NCBI GenBank assembly: GCA_021018995.1
Contig: CM037586.1
Coordinates: forward strand, 150,020,060-150,084,059
Direction: 5' to 3'
Origin: Chloranthus sessilifolius
Lineage: Eukaryota; Streptophyta; Magnoliopsida; Chloranthales; Chloranthaceae
Length of the DNA: 64,000 nucleotides
The first letter of the stretch is position 1, and each line of letters opens with the position of its first letter. Shown here piece after piece: positions 33,905 through 44,515 of the stretch. The notes under the pieces were generated by a model. The model was not told the DNA's origin, ran no database searches, and worked only from the letters and a program-made list of their open reading frames with translations. Made by a program: the position numbers and the translations under genes.

Positions 33905-35236
33905 TTAGATCAATCTTGGCTTTGTGTCCTTCTTTGCCAACAAGTACTTAAGCGCGGAATGATCTGAAAAAAATATGATCTTCGATCCGAGCAAGTATGA
34001 CCGAAATTTGTCTAATGCATAAACTACAACCAATAATTCTTTCTCTGTGGTGGTGTAGTTTATTTGTGCATCTTTCAAAGTTTTACTTGCATAATAAATT
34101 ACATGAGATAATTTATTCACTCTTTGGCCTCGAACTGCTCCAATAGCATAGTCTGATGTGTCGCACATTAGTTCGAAGGAAACTGAGTAATCCGGAGGTT
34201 GGATTATGGGGGCGGTGGATAACAGTTCTTTCATTTTCAAAAATGCCTTCATGCAATCATCATCAAAGATGAAAGGGATGTCCTTCCCAAGCATAGTATA
34301 CAATGGTTTAGCCACTTTGCTAAAATCCTTGATAAATCCTCTGTAAAATCCTACATATCCCAGAAATGATCGAATTTGTCGAACACTCTTTGGTGGTGGC
34401 AAATTAGCAATTAAGTCGACTTTTGTCTTATCGAATTCAATTCCTTTCTTGGAAACGATATGCCCCAACACAATTCCTTGTTGAACCATAAAATGGCTCT
34501 TTTCCCAGCTTAAAATAAGATTGGATTCTACACAATGCTGTAATACTTGTGTCAAATGGTTAAGACACGTTTTAAAGGTCCTCCCAAAAATTGAGAAGTC
34601 ATCCATAAATACTTCGATGAATTTGTCAACCATATTCGAGAATATTGCTAACATACAATGTTGAAAAGTGGCCGGCGCATTGCAAAATCCGAACGACATT
34701 TTTCGATACACAAAGGTACCATAAGGGCAAGTAAATGCTATATTTTCTTAGTCTGATGAAAATACAAGCACTTGATTATATCCCGAGTAACCATCAAGAA
34801 AATAATAATATTCTTGTCCTGCCAACTTTTCTAGAATCTGATCAATAAATGTCAAGGGAAAATGGTCCTTTCTTGTGGTAGTGTTCAATTTCCGATAATT
34901 AATACAAAAACGCCATTCAGTGGTCTCGCGTGTAGGCATCAGTTCCCCTTCAGTAGTCTCTTTCACTATAATTTCTGACTTTTTGGGAACTACTTGAACT
35001 GGGCTTACCCATTCGCTATCAGAGATCGTATAGATGATTCCAACATTGAGTAACTTGATAATCTCTTTAAAAATGACTTCTTTCATGTTTGGATAAAGTA
35101 GTCTTTGTAGTTCCCTCGATGGTGTATTATTATCTTCCAAATGTATTTTATGCACACATACTGATGGATCAATCCCTTTAAGATCGGTTAAGGTCCATCC
35201 GATAGCTTCTTGGTGGTCCTTAAGTACTTTCAACAA
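33905..35236 (-). pseudogene. Reverse transcriptase-RNase H of the Athila-like element
   Basis: From 35236 on the minus strand: a pre-RT block (GIDPSVCVHKIHLEDN), RT fingers and palm (WVSPVQVVPKK, WRFCINYRKLN, HFPLTFIDQILEKLAG, YYFLDGYSGYNQ), the catalytic box FMDDFSIFG (about 34588-34611), then the connection (RSFLGYVGFYRGFIKDFS) and RNase H (CDTSDYAIGAV, TTEKELLVVVYALDKFRSYL, FFSDHSALKYLL). A single in-frame stop (34748-34750) separates the two long frames, and both are in the same reading frame. The frame closes at 33905. This is the best-preserved pol domain and allows confident Ty3/gypsy assignment. Confidence 0.95.
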
Positions 35237-35370
35237 TTCATGCTCTTACTTTTCTGATAATGTTGATAAAATTATTATCAAAAATATTTTCTGAGGTCCC
35301 AAGAAAGCATATTTAAGTGACTTAGGCAGTTGCTTTAATTCAACAGTTGGTGGGTGCCTGATTGATGGTG

Positions 35371-36230
35371 TCAACTCACCCTTTGCCTCAATGGGTAACG
35401 GTTCTCCTTAGTCTCAGTCTCACATGATTTATCATCTTGACTTGATGAATTCATCCTCTTTTCTTCTGATTGTTTCTTTTCAGTTCCTTTTTTCTCATAG
35501 ATGGCCAATAAAGCAGTTTCGAATGCTTCTTTGGTCAGCATTGATGGCAAAGCTTTATCCACTACTTCGTCCACCTGATCGATGTAGAAACAATCAACCT
35601 CATCCTTATTGGGGAAATGGTTCATTGCATGAAATATATTGAGCCTGACTTTCATGTTTCCAAAAGAAACATCTATGACTCTAGTTCGACAATTGATAGA
35701 GGCATTAGCGGTTGCGAGAAACGGACGTCCAAGAATGATTGGGACTTGATTTGTTGATTTAACAGGCGGTTTCATATCCAACATAACAAAGTCCACTGGA
35801 AAGACAAATTTATCTATTCCAACCAAAACATCTTCAATGATACCCCTAGGTCATTTTTCTGACTTATCAGCCAGTTGGAGTGTAACTGTCGTGGGTTTCA
35901 ATTCGCCTAGTCCTAATTTCTCATACCCTGAGTATGGGATCAGGTTGAAACTCGCTCCTAAATCCAGTAACGCCTTACCAATTGGTTGCCCACCTATGAC
36001 ACATGGAACAGTTGGAATTCCAGGTCCTTCAGTTTTTGTGATGCGTCCAATCGCAATATCGAACTGACTTGATTAGTCAGGAACACCTTCTTAGACACTT
36101 GAGCGCGTGCCTTTCTCTTACGGGTGCAGAGATCCTTAAAAAATTTAGCATACTCAGGAACTTGTTTGATTGTTTCAAGCAATGGAAGATTTATTTTTAC
36201 TTGCTTTAATGTTTCAAAGATTTCCTCCAT
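35371..36230 (-). pseudogene. Aspartic protease region of the Athila-like element
   Basis: The minus-strand frame starts with INLPLLETIKQVPEYAKFFK, a block that precedes protease in Athila polyproteins. It then contains the active-site segment ALLDLGASFNLIPY (about 35935-35980), in which the usual DTG/DSG is DLG, and a second conserved block IILGRPFLATANA. A stop near 35850 and a frame change near 36010-36070 break it. It is followed by an acidic, lysine-rich linker to RT (35371-35500). Retropepsins cleave the gag-pol polyprotein. Confidence 0.85.
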
Positions 36231-36394
36231 TTTTTACGGTCCTTTCCCCATTTTAGATGGAGGTGTCAGGCACTCAGGAAATGGTGCCTTTGGGATATAG
36301 GGATTGGATTCAAGTTCTGGTTCTCCTTCAGATTCTTGTTGGACAATTTAAGGTGACTCTTTCTCTTTTATTTTCTCTGGCTCTTTGTCTTTTG

Positions 36395-38035
36395 CTATTT
36401 TTTTTTCTTTTTTTTTTCCAATTCTATTGGCATTGCTACTTGATTATCAATCGCTCGCCCACTTCTCAATACAGTAACAGCTTTCAACTGTTGACTATTC
36501 GATGGCCCTTTATCAGGTGATGCTTGACCTCGAGGATTGTTGAGGGGTTGACTAGGAAGCCTCCCTTCCTCTTGTTGACTCAATTGATCGGTCAATTGGC
36601 TAATTTGGTCCATCATCATCTGTTGAAAAGTTTGCATGTTTTGCATAATATTCTCTTTCAAATCAGAATCTTTTAAAGCGGTGGCATGAGATTGATTGAA
36701 ATTCTGATTTTTCCTGTACTCAGAATTGGGATAATGATAATAAGAATTATGTTGAAAATTAGAATTCTGTTGTGGACGAAAGTTATATTGTCCACTCATT
36801 GTGTTAGATCTATACTATTGGTTCACCTATCCAGTTTGATTTGATCCTCCCCATCCTAAGTTGGGGTGATTTTTTCTTTCTGGATTGTATGTGTTGGAGT
36901 ATATGTTTCTACCCTGCCACTGATAAGATTGAGTCACATTCACCTGCCTTGAGGAGAAGGTTCATCAGGAAAGAATGACAGGGTAGTTGGACATTCATTG
37001 GCCATGTGTCCTGAGTGTTCACAAATTGAACAAGCAGTGGGGTTGATGGGAGTTTTAGCTTGCTTGGTTGCAAGTAACAACATGTTCACTTGTTTGGATA
37101 ACATATCAACTTTTGTTGATAGATCTAAAACATTATTGTTGACATCATAAAGTCCATCTCTTGTCAACACATGAGATTTAGTTGTCACATCCAGGTTGGC
37201 TCGCCCCAATGTCTCATTTTGTATTGAGGCATGATATAACTTCTCAAATAATGCCCATATTTCATTAGCATCTTTTGTGGCACATGATCTTCCATAAGAT
37301 GCATCAACCATGCGTCTCTCTTTTGGAATTAGTCAATTGTAAAAACTTTGGACCTGTTGCCACCTTAAAATTTGATGATTAAGACAACTTTTGATCAATT
37401 CCTTAAAGCGCTCCCAACATTCATGAAATGTTTCTGTAGGTTGTTGGGAGAAGAATTGAATCTTCTGACGCAACTCAATGGTTTTGGTTCTGGGAAAATA
37501 TTTTTTTAGGAATTGACGGTGTAGCTCTGCCCAACTCTAAATAGATTGTGATTCTAAGGAATAGAACTAAGTTTTTGCCTTATCCCTTAAAGAAAAGGGA
37601 AAAAGTTTTAACTTAGCTATCTCGTCGGTGACATTATGAACTCTGAATATTTTTACACACCTTAGTAAACTCATTTAAGTGAACATGTGGATTTTCATTG
37701 GATAATCCATGAAAAATTGGTAACATTTGAATCATTGCGGATTTGAATTCATAATGATTTCCTGGAATGGGGGCATGCATGAAACTATCCTAATCTTCGT
37801 AAAAACCAGGATCATTGTAATACTCCAATGTTCTTGGGTCCTCATCATCATTATTATTTTCATTATTTCTATTATTGATATTTTGATTGTTCCCATTCCT
37901 TTATTGTCTTTGATCTGTCATGATTTCAGTATGATGACACTGAATCCTTTGGGTTCTACGATTCTCTCTGCAAGACCTTTCGATTTCACGATTCAACGGT
38001 TGTAGATGTGGGTGATGAGATCGAGTAAAGCTCAT
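36395..38035 (-). pseudogene. gag of the Athila-like element
   Basis: A likely start ATG at 38035-38033 begins MSFTRSHHPHLQPLNREIER. After stops near 37910 and 37795 the frame carries a retrotransposon gag region (SAMIQMLPIFHGLSNENPH, then HLNEFTKVC). Later comes a CCHC zinc knuckle, CSICEHSGHMANEC (about 36990-37032), with all four ligands intact, and a Q/N-rich tail with the Athila-type signature SNTYNPERKNHPNLGWGG (about 36845-36900). Multiple stops and shifts remove function. Gag forms the particle and packages RNA. Confidence 0.85.
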
Positions 38036-39121
38036 GCTCCAACACCCAAGGCAAGGATTAATGAATCCACAATAAACCCACAAACTTCAGATTCAATCGA
38101 TTGAAGCAATGACCTCAATCGATTGAGACAAAACACACAATAATGTTCCTGCAGAGACTTATCAGTCAATCGATTGAGGTTCAAAAGTCTAGCTAGACAA
38201 CACAGAAATTACAGTTGAAATGGCAAACAATCAAAGGTCTGATCGATCGATTGACAAAGAAATGTCGATCAATTGATAGAATCGTAAAAATTTCTCAGTA
38301 AGCACGCTGGCAAATGATATCCCAGCCTCAATCGATTGACAATAAAATATCGATCGATTGACACTGAAGTCAGAATTCGAACATAATTTTTTTTTTTTTT
38401 CGAATTTAAAATTTTAAAATTCAAAATCAAAAATCAAAATTAAAATTGAAAAATAAGATTTAAAATTTGAATTTCAAAATTAAATTTTAAATTTTAAAAT
38501 TAAAAATCAAGATTTGAAATTCAAAATTTAAAATCAGAAGTTGAAAATCAAAATCAAGATTTGAACTTCAAAATTTAAATTTTAAAATCTAAAAGCAATC
38601 CGAAAAAATCCTACAAAATCTTACCTAGAAGAAGGAAGGAAAGAAAAGAGAATCCTATAGATCCTAAACCACAAATCCTAAAAATCCTCTACTTCTTAAA
38701 AGAACTTCACAAAATCCTACCAAAGAAAAGAAAATAAGGAAAAGAAGATTTTGCAAATATGAAAATCAAAATTCAATTTAAAAATGAAATGTCAAAATTT
38801 AAATTTCAAATTTCAAATTTCACAAATCGAAATTCCAAGTTTCACAATTTCAAAAATTTCATCAATCAAATTTTAAAGATCCATAACTCAAAATTTCAAA
38901 TTTCAAAAGTTCAAAATTCAAAATTCGGATTTTACTTTGTTAGAATTTTAGAAATTACAACTCAGAACAGTCGATCGATTGATACTTTCGAATCAATCGA
39001 TTGTCAAATCAGCCATCAATAATCACAACACTCAGTCAATCGATTGAAGAAGAGATCTCAATCGATTGACTGTCAAACAATCTACATAAATCTCTTTCCG
39101 AATTATCAAAATTTCACTGAT
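38036..39121 (-). other. 5' leader of the Athila-like element
   Basis: Non-coding, about 1.1 kb between primer site and gag. It contains five palindrome pairs (38093-38126, 38243-38276, 38328-38361, 38971-39004, 39036-39069), a single palindrome near 38165, and an A/T simple-sequence block (38390-38590 and 38755-38930) made of AAAATTTAAATTTC-like words that can fold on themselves. The leader is where packaging and translation signals would lie; none was recognised. Confidence 0.6.
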
Positions 39122-39145
39122 TCTCCGGCATCTGCGCCAAAAACT
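39122..39145 (-). promoter_or_regulatory. Primer-binding site, tRNA-Asp type, diverged
   Basis: On the minus strand the 5' LTR ends TTGATCA and is followed by AG and then TTTTTGGCGCAGATGCCGG. This matches the tRNA-Asp-complementary site TGGCGCCGTTGCCGG used by Athila and related elements, except for a few changes in the middle. Confidence 0.75.
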
Positions 39146-40530
39146 TGATCAATTTTAAAATATACCCTTGCAAGTGCACAAGATCTATCGTAGCACAGTG
39201 AAATCAGAGGTGTCGTACCATAGGGAAGCGTAAAATTTAATTAATCCTTAAAGAGATTTAAGACACCCAAGGAAGTACCAAGGGAGAGAAAATTGATTTA
39301 CCACATAATTACCACACAAGTCTAGATGCAATAAAAGAAAATCAATCTAAGCTAGAATAAATTATGATAAAGAAAAATGACAGTTTATGAAATGATCAAG
39401 GAGTTAGCTAACCATCGATTCATAACTTTTCTATCATTCAACTCATAATTTCTTTTTAAGTTAAAACACCATCATTTATTAGGAAAACAAGTGAATCGAG
39501 AAGAACATGACTATTGATCCGGCATATCCTATCTAAAAACTATGACTCAGCCTATCATTGCGATATGAATCATGTAAAAAATATAGTGTATCTCAAAACT
39601 TTAAGTCATGACAATAATAAATCAATAATTCTGCAGCCTAGATCGGCCTGCAGGAACAAATCTACATCAAGTGTCTCTTTTACGGTCGTTGATAACCACG
39701 ATCAATGGCTGTAAACGAAGACTCGATAATATTCAATTAAGCATACACTTATGACAGAATGATTTAATGACAATACCATAAAATTGTAGAAGAAATAATA
39801 GAACAGTTACTTATCTACGGTTTGCTTCCTCCTTGAGCAATTGACTTTAGCCGCTCATCCTTGGTGTACAAGCCCGTTGTAGATCCGAAGATATCGTCTT
39901 AATAATGCTCATTTATTTATCACAAAATTTCTCCTTACAATACTTTTGTTCCTAGGTACAATCTATGCTTTAAAAATTGTAAAGAAGAAGAAAAATCAAA
40001 ACCTATTACAATCTAATAAAAGAAGAAAAAGACCTAAAAACAAAAGAGAGAACCAACCAAGAGCTAAAAAGCCAATCCCCTAACCCTAAGCCGTAGCTTT
40101 ATTTATATAGGAGCTGGCAATGACAATTTCCATAATCGGCTCAATCGATTGAGAGTCCATTCTCAATCGATTGAGTCTAAACTGACTAAATTCGAATTTG
40201 AATTCGAATTTGCAGTGGAGGGAAAAAGCTGTCCTTCTTGTCAATCGATTGAGAATTTGTTTTCAATCGATTGACGCATAGGTGTAAGATCTTCCTTCTT
40301 TTAATGGATGCTAGGCCAATCACTTGTTTTCACAAATTTTGATGCTTCTACTGACCTCTTGGTCCACTGTTCTTGTGTAATCTTTAATTATTCCCTTCTA
40401 TGCTCTTTGAAGATCCAATGATAAGAAATATTTACAATCATTAAAACTATATAACAGCCATCAGATGTTTTCATCTGGTGGTTAAATGTAGGAATTAAGG
40501 TGTGAAATAGTCACATTTCGGCACCGATTA
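39146..40530 (-). repeat. 5' LTR of the Athila-like element
   Basis: About 1385 bp. The plus strand starts TGATCAATTTTAAAATATAC and ends near GGCACCGATTA, where the expected terminal ACA has mutated. Two palindrome pairs (40141-40174, 40241-40274) correspond to those in the other LTR, with the same or nearly the same spacers. Confidence 0.9.
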
Positions 40531-40980
40531 GGTTCTCTCAATACAAATATTTCATGTCCTCTCAATAACATCCTGGAAGCCAGGTTGATGATTCCACATT
40601 GGGAAATATTTGAATGGCTTTGGCCCATCCACCTTCGTTTGTTGCATCTTGATTAGGATTGTAGCATGATCGGATACCCCGACCGGAAGATATTTAGCAA
40701 CAACGTTCGAGAAGTGGCACCGCCAGTCATCCTTGGTGAGAGCCCTATCTAATTTGCACAAAATACGTCTCTGCCCCAAAGACCGATTATTCCAGGATAG
40801 AGTATTGCCAATAGATCTCATATCAAACAGCCCACAAGTATCAACACACTGATTAAACTCATTCAAGATCCTGCTCGGAACACCACGCCGTCCAATTTTT
40901 TCAGCTTGAGATCGAACACAATTGAGTCTTTTAGTGTGGCTATGCTTACCAAGCAATGTTGGAGATTAGAATCTAACCAC
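40531..40980 (-). pseudogene. LINE endonuclease C-terminal half, separated from its RT
   Basis: A minus-strand frame of 134 codons (40956-40552) contains IGNTLSWNNRSLGQRRILCK, LDRALTKDDWR and VGVSDHATILIK, the C-terminal motifs of LINE endonuclease (the SDH block is catalytic). It leads straight to the LRNVEATIRRWNN linker found at the other side of the Athila-like insertion (25720). The 5' part of the LINE is missing, as is usual for 5'-truncated copies, although the strand switch at about 40980 leaves the edge open. Confidence 0.85.
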
Positions 40981-40994
40981 CAATCACTTAGTTA

Positions 40995-41690
40995 CAAACT
41001 CCTTAAAGCTTGATACTTCCCAAACTTCGATTTCTTGACTGCTAAGAAAGGGCACAATCCCTCCTCTAGGTGGAAAAGTATCTTGTCGGCTCATGGAACG
41101 TTGGAAAGAGGGCTGACATGGAGAATTGGAAGAGGAGAGGATGTGAATGTATGGAATGATCAATGGGAACCTAGGCCACTGACTTTTCAAGTGATCACAC
41201 CCAACCCAAATAAATATATCTGCCGTGTCGCCTAGTTGATAAACCAGGAGACCAGATCGTGGAACATGGACCTGTTAAGGTGCAACTTTATGCAAGAGGA
41301 CGTAGACGCTATCTCTAATATCCCACCTTACCCCGGCTGCAATATAAGACCGAAAGTTTTGGTCTCGAAGTCAAAGGGAAAATTCACTGTCAAAAGTGCA
41401 AATCATGCAATCCAAGGAGATCCAGTACACACAAAAGTTCTGGCTCTAATGATAACTATGAGTTGCTGAAGGAGATATGGCAGTGCTCCATGCCCATTAA
41501 AATTAAAACTTTTGCTTGGAGAGCAGTGAAAAATATTCTTTCCGTGCGGTCAAGATTGCGATAAAAAATTACTATACAGGATGTTGGGTGTGAGGATTGT
41601 CGTGCGGACCTTGAAGATATCACCCATATTTTAAAATCGTGTGATTGGGCATCTTGGCTTTAGTTTACCAATCCTCTTAGTGGTAGATTG
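40995..41690 (+). pseudogene. LINE zf-RVT region, plus strand
   Basis: Plus-strand frames read NPSSRWKSILSAHGTLERGL, WRIGRGEDVNVWNDQWEP, then SKSKGKFTVKSANHAI and FAWRAVKNILSVRSRL and a C..C...H...C remnant (CEDCRADLEDITHILKSC). This is the region after RT in plant L1-like LINEs. Frameshifts and stops are present. Its sequence differs from the zf-RVT at 23010-24182, so it comes from another LINE. It is interrupted by a solo LTR at 41727. Confidence 0.85.
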
Positions 41691-41726
41691 CATTGTCACA
41701 TGAGTGTTTTATTATGAAATGAGCAG

Positions 41727-42997
41727 GTGATCGTTTAAAAGAGTGTAACCTTATAAGTGCACAAGCTAATGAAATACAACCAAGTATTACAGATGTCAAA
41801 CCCACATGGAGCAAATAATTTTACTAATTCGTACGAGCATTACTCCTACATTTTATCAAAGTTGGAAAGGTTTGTGATGGAGTTAATGCTACTTGATAAA
41901 ACACAAATAAAAAATTAAAAACTAATTAGATGATGCATAATTAACGAATGAAATAAAGATGAAGACAATATTCAACGATACGGCTACACCCTAGATTCGT
42001 AAATTCCTCCCCTTCAATTAAATCAAACTTAATTAACAATCATCTACCCTTGTTTCACTACAAGCAAAACAAATAAAAAAAAATATGATCTCGGATTCAT
42101 GCATACATTATCCTAGCTACTGCGATGCATTCATGAATCATATGAGTCATATACAAGGTATAACAGATCATGAATAAACAACCATGCATAACAAGTTAAT
42201 CAATCATATATAGGGCATCCTATATTAATCTACAAGATTAATCTAGGTTTTGAAATAATCCTTCTACGCTCACTGATCTACAAGATGAATGAGTATAGAT
42301 AGATTTAAAATAGAAACTTAGTATTCAATAAAAATAACTTAGCCCTATGATTTGAGATTGAAATGAAGAATGAAAAACTAAAGAGAAATCTTTTACCCAT
42401 CTAGGGTTCGCTTTCTCCTTGAATAAGAGATTTAGCCCCTCATCTCCGATCTATACAAAACGCACATATCCGATATCGTCAACATGATACGTCAATATTA
42501 ATCGTTGAATCGTTATGGAAAAGATTCGAAATCTTACGACTATTGAATAAGAAAAAGCTTAAGGAAAATAAAATGCTAAAAACTAATGAAGTAGATTAAA
42601 AGCTGATAAAAAAGAAACCCAAACCCTAATTCTTATTTTCCTTTATATTGGCCTTGGTTCGAAACTCTAAACATTTAGGATCGATCGATCGACTCCAAAT
42701 TTCGATCGAGTAATTCTAAGCAAAGTCTTTTGCAGATTTAAATCTCTTTAAGTCGATCGATTGATTTTTTGATTGTGAAGAGGTTCTTCTGACGAATTTA
42801 TTTTTTCTTAGTTGATCGATCGATTCTAAACATTCGATTGATCGATTTTGAACAGGTTCTTTTGTGGAATTCGTTCTTTGAGCTTCAATTGATCGAGTTT
42901 ACGTTCCCATGTTTGTTATTTTTTACGCTCTTTTATGCCATCGATTGCATCTAACGGTCAGACTTACCTGAAACCATCAAACCCCTACAAAAGCTGT
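41727..42997. mobile_element. Solo LTR inserted in the plus-strand LINE
   Basis: Begins TGATCGTTTAAAAGAGTGTA, with GTGCACAAGC soon after, matching the layout of the Athila-like LTR start (TGATC, then GTGCACAAGATC). No coding sequence. LINE homology stops just before it and resumes just after. Palindrome words (GATCGATCGATCG at 42682, GTTGATCGATCGATTC at 42813, TTCGATTGATCGATT at 42833) lie in it. Flanks share CAGG but an exact 5-bp duplication is not certain. Confidence 0.65.
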
Positions 42998-43002
42998 CAG
43001 GT

Positions 43003-43270
43003 TGCTTTTTTTGAGTTCCCTTGGGCAATCCAATTGCTTCGATGGCAAAGCCGATGGGCATTGTGACTAATGCGGAGCATAGTGAACTGAAGGCGTTTTA
43101 TGAAGTGGGCCCATGAAATTGTGTTGAGATATATTATTTTGGAAGGGGATGCGAGCAGTGTGATTGATCCTCATAAAAGAATAACTGAAGACCTGCTAAT
43201 ATGGCTGCGGATGAAATAGCTAAAATGGGACTCAAGTACACTGAACCTCTCTATTTCTCTCGGCTGGCTA
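43003..43270 (+). pseudogene. LINE-associated RNase H remnant, plus strand
   Basis: Plus-strand frames contain NAEHSELKAFYE, then WAHEIVLRYIILEGDASSVI, matching the RVT_3-type RNase H at the C-terminus of many plant LINEs (E...A, then EGD..V). Two frameshifts break it. It is the downstream part of the LINE at 40995-41690. Confidence 0.7.
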
Positions 43271-44353
43271 CTTGATGGAAGGTCTAGCAAGTTGGAGAGA
43301 GAGGGGTGTTGGTCTTATAAAAGCTGGACCATTGATTGACCGCCAACTGGCACTTGCCAAATGGGGAAATGTGGCAAGGCTAGTGATATCCTTGAGCCAA
43401 TATTTTCTCTAGAGTCTAGACGATCTTGATCTATGGTTTTCCATTGCATCCTTGTGCACGAATGTAGTTTTCACATCTCAAATGGGTTCATCAACCCATT
43501 ATATATACGATTTGGATTTGCCCATTAATACTCGAGGAGAAACACCCCCATTAATCACATAACAGTCAGTGACTACTTTAATTTTATAGTCAATCATATT
43601 TTTTGAACTAATCAATTGTGTATAATGACGATTTTATTCTTCCATTAACATAGCCATTATAAGGTACCATGGCCACAGGTGCCAACAGGAGGATGTTGGT
43701 CTGTTATTATATACTTCACTCCTTTCTATCGAGGAAAGAGAGAGGAGACGCATCACTTGAAAAGATATGTATGATCACCAAGTCAACCTAACTTGTGTAT
43801 ACAAGAGAAGGATTTGTTAATATGTTGACTACCTATATTCCAACATTTCTCCCCAACATTATGAGGATTTTTTTTGTTATTTTAACATTATTTTCGTGGA
43901 AAATAATAAGGTTTATTTGTTAGATCTTGTTGTCACATTCTATACCAAAATCCGTGTAGATCTGCCTTAAAATAGTGTGCCAAGATGAAAGAGTTGTGTG
44001 GTGGTAGTCCATAGCAAATGGACTTGAGGAATGTAGGTACCACAGCGTTGTTTGCAGGAAGTTGTGGTGAAGTCCATAGCAAGCCGTTACCACAGTGTGC
44101 TCCGCAGTTAACAACTTGTGGGTTACTTTAGAGCGCGCTGTCAACCAACGAACAGCACTAGCGAAATTCTTTTTAAAAAAGGGGTTTTTGGTACTTTCCC
44201 GGGTACCCCTTTTAGGGCAACTTTTAGGGTCCCTTAGCTAAGCTTCCTTTCAGATCTTTAGCCAATTAAGCTAGCCTCCTTTTGAAGTCAAGTTGCCCAT
44301 CTTTTTTATTTTATTTTTTTGGAAATTATTTATTTTATTAATATAAAAACTTG
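43271..44353. other. Intergenic stretch without a recognisable feature
   Basis: No convincing ORF, RNA gene or inverted repeat. A 74-codon minus-strand frame (44144-43920) has no recognisable motif and is not called. Confidence 0.4.
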
Positions 44354-44515
44354 CACTACAAAAATAAGGTGTTTCAGCGGCACTTACTTTTAATACAATT
44401 TTTGATAGCAGCAATACTAATAGCGGCAGTTTTTAGTAGCGACATGACTAATAACAACAGTTTTTTGTTAAAAAAAAAAAAAAAACTGTCGCTAATAGTC
44501 TTATTTTTTGTAATG
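44354..44515. mobile_element. CACTA-type MITE, copy 6
   Basis: Starts CACTACAAAAATAAGGTG and ends TAGTCTTATTTTTTGTAATG. It is flanked by the exact 3-bp duplication TTG (44351-44353 and 44516-44518). An internal A run of 16 bp (44470-44485) lies next to the TAGCGGCAG-type motifs. Confidence 0.85.

Larger units (their letters stand above)
26706..40274. repeat. Set of 21 paired TCAATCGATTGA palindromes in the Athila-like element
   Basis: Pairs start at 26706, 26806, 28749, 28825, 28902, 29936, 30106, 30210, 30285, 31825, 32033, 32158, 32257, 32305, 38093, 38243, 38328, 38971, 39036, 40141 and 40241. Each pair is two 12-bp palindromes (consensus TCAATCGATTGA, sometimes with one or two changes, one with an extra T) and a spacer. 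The spacer is 10 bp in 19 pairs and 11 bp in those at 32257 and 32305. Spacer sequence is not conserved. Two pairs lie in each LTR, seven between the 3' LTR and the extra ORF, five between that ORF and integrase, and five in the leader. None lies in gag-pol or the ORF. Confidence 0.9.
25721..40530 (-). mobile_element. Athila-like Ty3/gypsy retrotransposon, near complete in outline
   Basis: Element of 14.8 kb on the minus strand. It is bounded by two closely similar LTRs (25721-27097 and 39146-40530). Order on the minus strand: 5' LTR, primer site, long leader, gag, protease, RT, RNase H, integrase, non-coding spacer, an extra ORF, a long non-coding region, polypurine tract, 3' LTR. A tRNA-Asp-type primer site, the gag signature SNTYNPERKNHPNLGWGG, the large size and extra coding sequence after integrase are all features of the Athila group. 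Gag-pol is broken by stops and frameshifts. It is inserted in a LINE, whose sequence resumes on the other side. The target duplication could not be settled because both outer edges have mutated. Confidence 0.9.

Noticed and set aside
38390-38930. An intrinsically folded RNA or satellite in the A/T-rich AAAATTTAAATTTC block.
   Set aside because: It is low-complexity sequence with many trivial self-matches. No period or conserved unit could be fixed by eye.
23010-43270. Twin-priming inversion of one LINE, since a minus-strand endonuclease-RT-zf-RVT lies next to a plus-strand zf-RVT-RNase H at 40980.
   Set aside because: Both strands contain their own zf-RVT region, and the two differ in sequence (WVDGKSLIP against NDQWEPRPL), so they come from two LINEs.
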